A program made the translations under genes and the position numbers. Shown piece by piece: positions 1 to 5,470 of a stretch of DNA of 14,810 bases. Each line of letters opens with the position of its first letter. Position 1 is the stretch's first letter. The notes beneath the pieces were generated by a model. The model worked only from the letters and a program-made list of their open reading frames with translations, did not search any database and was not told the origin of the DNA. Source of the stretch: an uncultured Acidobacteriota bacterium (GTDB lineage Bacteria; Acidobacteriota; Blastocatellia; Pyrinomonadales; Pyrinomonadaceae); assembly GCA_902826385.1 (NCBI GenBank), contig CADEEU010000047.1:1-14810 (forward strand). Direction: 5' to 3'.

Positions 1-488
1 TTTTTGAAAGTGGTGAAGTAGTGCGTTTTGAAAAACTCCAGCTCCCACAGAAGTTTTTCGGTATCAAATTTTAAGCGAGACGCGACGGAATCGGTTTCAT
101 AGGCGGTTGCCGTCGCAGCTTGTATTTTGGGGATAAGATCGATGGCCTTAATTATCAGCTCTTCTCGCCTTTCTTCGTCTGCGCTCTGCATTTCATCACG
201 AAGAATCCGGTCGCCAAAATCTTCCAGCACGATTACACCGAGTCCCTCATCAAAATCCAGCACCCGAGCGACGGGAAGTCCGGCTGTTTGAAAAAGATTC
301 GTGACGTCGAGATAACTTTGCTCGCGTTCAATAAACGCGTCCGGATAAACGCACGCTATCGCCGAGCCGCCATGCCATCCGATACGAAAATATTCACGCG
401 TCGAAGCGTCCGGCGTGAGCTGCTGAAAGGACAGCGACTCGCCCCGCTCGGCAAGAAACCGTTCCAATCTTTCTTGAAACTCGGACAT
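1..488 (-). CDS. AmgK-like anomeric sugar kinase (aminoglycoside phosphotransferase fold), N-terminal part
   Basis: Only the first 162 codons are present; the reading frame is open to the window edge. The protein starts MSEFQERLERFLAER and carries the motif DASTREYFRI near residues 27-36. That resembles the DASxRxYFR signature of AmgK kinases, which phosphorylate MurNAc or GlcNAc at the anomeric carbon. A later segment, VIVLEDFGDR (about residues 84-93), matches the hinge strand of the aminoglycoside phosphotransferase fold. The catalytic HxD loop and DFG-like Asp would lie beyond the window. The gene follows a nucleotidyltransferase on the same strand, as AmgK pairs with MurU in pseudomonads, although here the order is reversed. 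I chose the ATG at 488-486 because it just precedes recognisable family sequence; no clear Shine-Dalgarno sequence is seen. A homoserine or choline kinase-like member of the same superfamily is possible, but the partner gene favours the sugar kinase. Confidence 0.8.
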   Translation of the reverse strand, partial: MSEFQERLERFLAERGESLSFQQLTPDASTREYFRIGWHGGSAIACVYPDAFIEREQSYLDVTNLFQTAGLPVARVLDFDEGLGVIVLEDFGDRILRDEMQSADEERREELIIKAIDLIPKIQAATATAYETDSVASRLKFDTEKLLWELEFFKTHYFTTFK

Positions 489-498
489 AAACACTTTC

Positions 499-671
499 GC
501 GGCTGTGCCGCTCTATTTGCGGAAAAGCTACGCTTCTCCGAAATCTCGCTATTAGATTTCCCGCGGCTGTGCCGCCGCGTCCCACTGTCGGAAAGCGGGC
601 GGCATAGCCGCAAAACTTACGAGGCACCCCGGAAAAGCATAGCTTTTCCGCAAATAGACGGGCAAAGCCCG
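499..671. repeat. Inverted pair of 42-nt two-hairpin repeat units (REP/BIME-like)
   Basis: Seven short stem-loops are packed into 173 nt between the two minus-strand genes. Stems with 3-nt loops occur at 499-511, 520-540, 563-575, 599-611, 630-650 and 659-671; one with a 7-nt loop spans 540-560. The outer parts form two copies of one unit in opposite orientation: 499-540 read forward and 671-630 read on the minus strand. Each is a 5-bp hairpin, an 8-nt linker and a 9-bp hairpin, and 35 of 42 positions match. Four of the seven differences are paired swaps in the small stem that keep it intact (g-c to c-g and c-g to g-c). Two lie in loops and one repairs a mismatch. The inner hairpins 563-575 and 599-611 are also an inverted pair differing at one loop base. 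The layout resembles bacterial interspersed mosaic elements. Confidence 0.75.
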
Positions 672-751
672 AAGAAGATCATCAGACTTTCATGAAGACC
701 TCGCCAAAACTCGAAGAAGGCACAACAGCAGATGACCCTTCAACAGCCGCA

Positions 752-1750
752 TTAATTCAACGGCACGATATAGTTTTCGCCCTGAATATATCCTTTCAAC
801 GCTTTCTCAGGAATTTCCGGGCAGTTTCGCACCATTTCGGCCCGGACGATGGCGGCGTTTTCGAAGTGTTCGCCGGGTTCTATCGTAACGTCGTCGGCAA
901 TAATCGTGCGGTAAAGATTAACGTCGTCGCCGACCGAAACGTCGTCCCACATTACCGAATCCCGAATGGACGCGCCGGGCGATACGTGACAGTTCGCACC
1001 GGCAAAAACGTCGGCATCTTTCATCATCGCGAGCGAAATATCGAGGTAACGCGGGATCGTCGAAAGCTCAAACCAGTTGCCGTCCGTCACGTGGGCCGCG
1101 ATCTTTTCTCCTTTGGCGAGCGCCGGATTGTAAAAGGTCGGAACGATGTCCGAATAAACTCCGCGAGGGATATAATCGAAAACGCGCGGTTCCATTATGT
1201 GAATTCCGGTGAACATGCACGGTACAAAAAGCTCGTGCTCGGTGTCGCGGATCTCTTCTTCGGTCAGCGGCCGTGCAAAATCGCCAAATCCTTTTACAAA
1301 ACCGTCTTCAATATCCACGATCGTGAATTTTTCACGCTTGTGATTTTCCTTCAAAACCATCGTCGCGATCGCACCCGAAGCTTTATGAGTTTCGATCGCG
1401 GCCGCAATGTCGATGTCTGTAATAATTTTGCCGTTGACGATGAGGAATGTGTCGTCTTGCAAAAGTTCCCGTGCGTTATCCAAAGCTCCGGCTGTGCCCA
1501 GAATCTTCGGCACCTCGCGAGTGTAGTCTATCTTGACGCCGAAACGGCTGCCGTCGCCGAGAGCGTCGATCACCGATTCAGGCTGATGATGCAGATTGAC
1601 GACAAACTCTTTCAGGCCGAACGTTGCCAAATATTCCGCCACGTATCCAACCAGCGGTTTGCCAAGAAAGGGAATCGCCGGCTTGGTCCTATCGATTGTC
1701 AGCGGAAAAAGCCGCGTACCAAACCCGGCGGCAAGGATCATCGTTTTCAT
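752..1750 (-). CDS. Sugar-phosphate nucleotidyltransferase (MurU / NDP-sugar pyrophosphorylase type) with left-handed beta-helix tail
   Basis: This 332-residue protein begins with the nucleotide-binding signature LAAGFGTRLFPLT (residues 6-18) and K23 of the following TKP, as in enzymes that make NDP-sugars from sugar-1-phosphates. EVPKILGTAGAL (79-90) is the usual base and sugar recognition segment. From about residue 252, hexapeptide-like turns (CHVSPGASI, DDVSVGDDV, DDVTIEPG) indicate a left-handed beta-helix, which the short MurU proteins lack. The family normally has NGD and WxDIGTP motifs whose Asp residues hold Mg2+; here they read NGK (K108) and WFELSTIP (E228). Upstream is a good promoter on the minus strand, and downstream is an AmgK-like kinase, so the pair may convert a free sugar to a nucleotide sugar. 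The exact sugar and nucleotide cannot be read. Glucose-1-phosphate or mannose-1-phosphate enzymes are alternatives. Confidence 0.85.
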   Translation of the reverse strand: MKTMILAAGFGTRLFPLTIDRTKPAIPFLGKPLVGYVAEYLATFGLKEFVVNLHHQPESVIDALGDGSRFGVKIDYTREVPKILGTAGALDNARELLQDDTFLIVNGKIITDIDIAAAIETHKASGAIATMVLKENHKREKFTIVDIEDGFVKGFGDFARPLTEEEIRDTEHELFVPCMFTGIHIMEPRVFDYIPRGVYSDIVPTFYNPALAKGEKIAAHVTDGNWFELSTIPRYLDISLAMMKDADVFAGANCHVSPGASIRDSVMWDDVSVGDDVNLYRTIIADDVTIEPGEHFENAAIVRAEMVRNCPEIPEKALKGYIQGENYIVPLN

Positions 1751-1780
1751 AAGCGAGATCGGTCGAGAAAATCAGATTTA

Positions 1781-1809
1781 ACTTTACGGTAACGTGTTTG
1801 ATTTGCCAA
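1781..1809 (-). promoter_or_regulatory. Sigma-70-like promoter of the nucleotidyltransferase gene
   Basis: On the minus strand, TTGGCA (1809-1804) is followed after exactly 17 nt by TAAAGT (1786-1781). The predicted transcript would start near 1774, about 24 nt before the ATG at 1750. The -35 box matches five of six consensus bases and the -10 box four of six. The 21-bp repeat array begins less than 20 bp upstream of the -35 box. Confidence 0.55.
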
Positions 1810-1827
1810 CTTCGGGCCTTTCCGAGG

Positions 1828-2205
1828 ACAAAAAACCCGCCCACGCACGTTAAATCTCACCCACGCGGTCAAAAACTCGCTCCCACAGACAAAAAAGTCG
1901 TGTTCACAAACTAAAAAGTGATTCCGAGAACCTCAAAAGTCATTCTGAGAACCTCAAAAGTCATTCCGAGAACCTCAAAAGTCATTCCGGGAACTTCAAA
2001 AGTCGTTCTGAGAACCTCGAAAGTCATTCCGAGAACTTCAAAAGTCATTCCGAGAACTTCAAAAGTCATTCCGAGAACTTCAAAAGTCATTCTGAGAACT
2101 TCAAAAGTCATTCTGAGAACTTCAAAAGTCACTCCCGCAAACAAAAAAGTCATTCCCGCAAACAAAAAAGTCATTCCCGCAAACGAAAAAGTCATTCCCG
2201 CGAAC
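1828..2205. repeat. Tandem array of about 18 units of 21 bp
   Basis: Consecutive units of 21 bp run without spacers; one unit (1912-1931) is 20 bp and one (2121-2142) is 22 bp. The core units (1932-2120) read roughly CTCAAAAGTCATTCYGAGAA plus a closing C. The last units (2143-2205) share a variant with a longer A-tract and CCCGC. The first four (1828-1911) keep the length and A-tract but are strongly diverged, which suggests the array grew from its middle. The unit is a multiple of three, so both strands stay open and encode mirror 7-residue repeats (plus IPRTSKV; minus MTFEVLG). I regard these as by-products, not proteins. The unit equals two turns of B-DNA, so its A-tracts fall on one face of the helix. 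Together with 2206-2408 it fills the gap between two divergently transcribed genes. Confidence 0.9.
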
Positions 2206-2408
2206 GAAGGAATCGTTTCTTTGCACGATTTAATGGGATTTCAACCCTAATCCGAGACAAATTGCTTCAAAAATTGATTTTCCGGTTCGCGGATGGAAGA
2301 AAATCAGTTCAAAATGTCTTAATTTTGTCCGCAAGCGGAAAAGCGGCCGGCAACGGAGATGACGAAAACAAGAAAAAGACGAATCGAATCTTCTCAACCC
2401 GAATCAAA
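2206..2408. other. Non-coding leader between repeat array and MFS gene
   Basis: About 200 nt of AT-rich sequence carries the presumed promoter of the plus-strand transporter gene, but I could not pick out a convincing -35/-10 pair. The transporter frame is open back to a TTG at 2262. The 49 residues this would add are polar and low in complexity (for example NGDDENKKKTN) and do not resemble the family, so I treat them as untranslated. Confidence 0.5.
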
Positions 2409-3779
2409 ATGAACAGCGTATTCCCAAAAAACGACCGAAAAGAGATCTTCGGCTGGATGATGTACGACTGGGCGAACTCCGCCTTTTTTACGACCATTGT
2501 CGGCGTTTTAATCGGGCCCTATTTGTTGAGTCTTGCGGAAAAAGCGGTCGGCGCGGACGGAGTAATCCTCGACCTGGTACTTTTCAAGGTAACTCCGAAA
2601 GGCCTGCCCGCCTTTTGCACGGCGATCTCGGTCCTTTCGATGGTGATATTTCTGCCCGTGCTGGGCGCGATAGCGGACTACACGCATTTAAAGAAAGTCT
2701 TGATGGCAATTTTCTGTTACGCGGGTGTGATAGCTGGTTCGCTGCTGTTTTTTGTAACCGAATCTTACATAGCGTGCAGCGTGCTCTTTATAGTAGCTAA
2801 CATGAGCTTTGCGGCGGCGAATGTTTTTTACAACGCGTTTCTGATCGATATCACGACCGAAGACAAACGCGACAAGGTTTCCAGCTACGGCTACGGACTT
2901 GGTTATTTGAGCGGTTTTTTCATGCTGATCCTGAATCTGATCTTTATATCAAAAGCAGAATCGTTCGGTATTTCGACCGGACTGGCCGTAAGGATCTCAT
3001 TTCTGGCCGCGTCGCTTTGGTGGGGACTTTTTGCCGCGATAACTTTTTATCTCGTGAAAACCCGCGGGGCCGTAAAGGAAGTACCGGAACAAAAAAATCT
3101 TGTAACAGTCGGCTTCGGCGAGCTGTGGCAAACGCTGAAAGAACTGAAACGTCTGCGGTTCACGATGTTGTTTCTCATTGCGTATCTTTTCTACAACGAC
3201 GGAATCCAAACTGTGATTCTTCAATCATCCGTCTTTATTTCTTACGAGCTTTTCTCATCAAAAGGGCTTGAAGTCGATAATTCCTTCTTGATAATAATTT
3301 TCTGCATTGCCCAGATCTCGGCGTTTGCGGGCGCTCTTATTTTTGAACGCATCGCAAGATTGATCGGGGCAAAACGAACGATAATTTTGTCGCTTGTTGT
3401 CTGGTGCGGCATTGTTATCTACGCCTATGCTTTTTTTGCGACGGCCACACAAGCCTACATTATGGGCGGATTCATCGGAATGGTGCTCGGTGCGGCACAA
3501 GCATTGTCGCGGTCGCTCTATTCACAGATGATTCCCGCCGGACGCGAATCTTCATTCTTTGGCCTGTACGAGATTTCGGAAAAAGGAACTTCGTGGATGG
3601 GGCAATTGATGTTTACGATAATCGTCGGGGCCACCGGTTCGTTCCGCCAGGCAATTCTGGGCCTTATATTCTTCTTTATTGTGGGCAGCATTGTTTTGCT
3701 GTTTACCGATACTACGCGGGCGATCCACGAGGCCGGAAACCTGACGCCGGACGAAGCAGAAGCGTCCGGAAAACTTTAG
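2409..3779 (+). CDS. UMF1-family (Atg22-like) major facilitator transporter
   Basis: From the ATG at 2409 the product is 456 residues, the usual size for this family. It opens with FGWMMYDWANSAFFTTIVG (residues 14-32), the hallmark of the UMF1/Atg22-like branch of the major facilitator superfamily. The remainder consists of about twelve hydrophobic segments in the inner membrane with a long polar loop in the middle (around KTRGAVKEVPEQKN). A second conserved stretch, ALSRSLYSQMIPAGRESSFF, lies in the C-terminal half, where the family has a signature loop. In fungi Atg22 exports amino acids from the vacuole; substrates of bacterial members are largely unknown. The ATG at 2409 is preferred over the TTG at 2262 because family similarity begins just after it. 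No clear ribosome binding site is visible. The gene diverges from the nucleotidyltransferase across the 21-bp repeats. Confidence 0.88.
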   Translation: MNSVFPKNDRKEIFGWMMYDWANSAFFTTIVGVLIGPYLLSLAEKAVGADGVILDLVLFKVTPKGLPAFCTAISVLSMVIFLPVLGAIADYTHLKKVLMAIFCYAGVIAGSLLFFVTESYIACSVLFIVANMSFAAANVFYNAFLIDITTEDKRDKVSSYGYGLGYLSGFFMLILNLIFISKAESFGISTGLAVRISFLAASLWWGLFAAITFYLVKTRGAVKEVPEQKNLVTVGFGELWQTLKELKRLRFTMLFLIAYLFYNDGIQTVILQSSVFISYELFSSKGLEVDNSFLIIIFCIAQISAFAGALIFERIARLIGAKRTIILSLVVWCGIVIYAYAFFATATQAYIMGGFIGMVLGAAQALSRSLYSQMIPAGRESSFFGLYEISEKGTSWMGQLMFTIIVGATGSFRQAILGLIFFFIVGSIVLLFTDTTRAIHEAGNLTPDEAEASGKL

Positions 3780-3791
3780 TTTGCCGATAAT

Positions 3792-3819
3792 TTGGCATCC
3801 TTTGCTACTCGGATATAAT
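3792..3819 (+). promoter_or_regulatory. Sigma-70-like promoter of the LOG-family/AIM24 gene pair
   Basis: TTGGCA (3792-3797) is followed after 16 nt by a perfect TATAAT (3814-3819). Transcription should begin near 3826. This rules out the TTG at 3819 as a start codon and points to GTG starts further downstream. Confidence 0.7.
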
Positions 3820-3887
3820 TGGGAGAAGAACAAACTGAAGTTTTGTTCGACATAAAAATCGTGATCGAAAACACAGAAGGAAAAATC

Positions 3888-4415
3888 GTGACCATATTCG
3901 GCGGCTCGAAATGCTCCGCCGATTCGGGCGAGTATAAAGACGCTCGGGAGCTCGGCGGAAGACTGGCTGAGGCCGGTTTTACTATCTGCACAGGCGGATA
4001 TCTCGGCGTAATGGAAGCCGCTTCCCGCGGAGCACGCGAAAAGGGCGGCCGCGTGTTCGGCATTGTCATGAACCAGTTTAAGTCAGAGCCGAACCGCTAC
4101 CTGACCGACAAGGTCGCGACTGATCATTTTTACGACCGGCTGCAGAATTTGATCACGCGCTCGGTCGGTTTTGTCGCCTTTCGCGGCGGAATGGGAACCG
4201 TGACGGAAGTTTCGCTCGTTTGGAACAAGCTGCAGACGGGCGTGCTGGCTCGCCGGCCGCTTGTGCTCGTCGGCGAATGCTGGAAAAGCGTCGTCGATAG
4301 CTGGAAAGAGAATCTTGTCGTTTCGAACAACGACGTCGGTTTTCTGGACTTTGCCGAGAATGCGGAACAGGCCAGCCAGATGATTTCGACGAAAGCTAAA
4401 GGAGTCGTGGTTTAA
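3888..4415 (+). CDS. LOG-family protein (SLOG / lysine-decarboxylase-like Rossmann fold)
   Basis: The protein starts with a Rossmann-like strand, VTIFGGSKCSADS, followed by TGGYLGVMEAASRGA (about residues 35-49). FRGGMGTVTE (98-107) is this family's version of the PGGxGTxxE motif. LOG-type enzymes release free cytokinin-like bases from nucleoside 5'-monophosphates. Many bacterial relatives have no proven substrate, so the activity is inferred only. The frame is open back to a TTG at 3819, but that lies within the TATAAT promoter. Two GTG codons remain, at 3861 and 3888. I chose 3888 because AAGGA sits a few bases ahead of it and the resulting 175 residues fit the family; 3861 would add nine residues. 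Its stop codon overlaps the start of the AIM24 gene by one base (TAATG), so the two are very probably co-translated. Confidence 0.82.
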   Translation: MTIFGGSKCSADSGEYKDARELGGRLAEAGFTICTGGYLGVMEAASRGAREKGGRVFGIVMNQFKSEPNRYLTDKVATDHFYDRLQNLITRSVGFVAFRGGMGTVTEVSLVWNKLQTGVLARRPLVLVGECWKSVVDSWKENLVVSNNDVGFLDFAENAEQASQMISTKAKGVVV

Positions 4416-5293
4416 TGAATTGTCCTAAATGCACAATGCCGGTTGGTGACAATGCAAAGTTCTGCGGATCATGCGGATTTACCATTCAGGCACAGGAGTC
4501 TGTTCCTCCCCCGCCACCGCCGCCGCCGCCTCCGGCTGCTCCGGCGAGTCAGCAGAATTATCCTGCCGGCGGTGCATTTCATTTCGACGCCGACGGAAAA
4601 GGCCGGGGACGCGGTTATACGTGGGAAATAATTCACCAGGGAGCTTTTGCGCTTGCAATAGTTCAGCTCGGTGCCGATCAGGCCATTTCTGCCGAGGCGG
4701 GAGCTATGGTTTCGATGTCCGCGAATATCGATCTTGATTCGCAGATGAAAGGCGGAGTCTTCGGCGCCTTAAAGCGAGCTGTGGGCGGAGAATCCGCGTT
4801 TGTTTCTACATTTACTTCTCGCGGCGGACCCGGCGAGGTAACGCTGGCCCCGGGCTCGCCCGGTGACGTGGCCGGAATTGAGATGAACAATCAAACTTTT
4901 ATGGTCCAGTCGAGTTCCTATTTGGCTGGCGATACAAGTTTGACGGTCGATACTAAATTCGGCGGAGCGAAATCTTTCTTTGGCGGAGAAGGACTTTTTG
5001 TTCTTCAGGTTTCCGGTACCGGATTACTTCTGGTTTCCTCGTTTGGAGCTATCCATCGCAAAACGCTCCGGCCGGGCGAAAAATATGTGATCGACACCGG
5101 ACATTTGGTCGCATGGGAAGGCCACATGCAATACAGCCTGCGAAAAGCAGCGAGCGGCTTTTTCAAAAGCTTTTTGAGCGGTGAAGGCATGGTCGCGGAA
5201 TTCGCCGGTCCCGGCGAAGTGCTCATCCAGACACGCAACCTGGCCGCATTCGCCGCCATGCTAAAGCCGTATTTGCCAACGCAGGGCAGTTAG
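4415..5293 (+). CDS. AIM24-family protein with N-terminal zinc ribbon and polyproline linker
   Basis: The 292-residue product has three parts. Residues 3-20 form a small zinc ribbon (C3, C6, C17, C20). Residues 31-40 are ten consecutive prolines at the head of a flexible linker. From about residue 66 to the end is a beta-rich AIM24 (TIGR00266-like) domain with Gly-rich turns, including AEAGAMVSMS, LAPGSPGDV and GPGEVLIQTRN. AIM24 proteins are widespread; the fungal member is mitochondrial, and the bacterial role is not established. No signal peptide or membrane segment is visible, so a cytoplasmic location is likely. The ATG overlaps the LOG-family stop by one base and is preceded by AAAGGAG at 4398-4404, a good ribosome binding site. 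A perfect 12-bp palindrome (5288-5299) covers the stop codon; its meaning is unknown. Confidence 0.85.
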   Translation: MNCPKCTMPVGDNAKFCGSCGFTIQAQESVPPPPPPPPPPAAPASQQNYPAGGAFHFDADGKGRGRGYTWEIIHQGAFALAIVQLGADQAISAEAGAMVSMSANIDLDSQMKGGVFGALKRAVGGESAFVSTFTSRGGPGEVTLAPGSPGDVAGIEMNNQTFMVQSSSYLAGDTSLTVDTKFGGAKSFFGGEGLFVLQVSGTGLLLVSSFGAIHRKTLRPGEKYVIDTGHLVAWEGHMQYSLRKAASGFFKSFLSGEGMVAEFAGPGEVLIQTRNLAAFAAMLKPYLPTQGS

Positions 5294-5423
5294 CTAACTA
5301 AGATGGGCTTTTTCGGTCTATCTTTTTTTCTCTCTTCCTCTTTTTCTGTGGTAATAACTCTTAACCACTTAAGTAGAGGACCAGGATAAATAAGAGAAAG
5401 CTGTGTCAAGAGTTTATCGAATT

Positions 5424-5453
5424 GAATATCCGCTGCTTATTTCAAGGATATTC
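5424..5453. repeat. Inverted repeat upstream of ptsI
   Basis: GAATATCC (5424-5431) and its exact complement GGATATTC (5446-5453) are separated by 14 nt, ending 17 nt before the ptsI start codon. It could be an operator or an mRNA leader hairpin; it has no T-run and so is not a terminator. The rest of the 177-nt gap holds a long pyrimidine tract (about 5320-5347) and no gene. Confidence 0.4.
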
Positions 5454-5470
5454 GATACTGATCTTACAAA

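Noticed and set aside
120..695. Plus-strand 191-codon frame over the kinase and the hairpin repeats
   Set aside because: It covers the kinase gene and the structured repeats in the antisense sense and has no recognisable domain.
692..1792. 366-codon plus-strand frame antisense to the nucleotidyltransferase
   Set aside because: The minus-strand frame has clear family motifs; the antisense product has none and is rich in Arg and His as expected of a shadow frame.
1828..2205. Possible CRISPR array
   Set aside because: Units are contiguous 21-mers with no unique spacers and no cas genes are in the window.
2339..2360. GC-rich short hairpin resembling the 42-nt repeat unit
   Set aside because: It shares only a short GCGGAAAAGC string and lacks the paired two-hairpin layout.
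2262..2408. Extended TTG-start N-terminus for the MFS transporter
   Set aside because: The 49 extra residues are polar, low in complexity and unlike the family, whose N-terminus fits the ATG at 2409.
3819..3887. TTG start for the LOG-family protein
   Set aside because: The codon overlaps a TATAAT promoter and would lie upstream of the transcription start.
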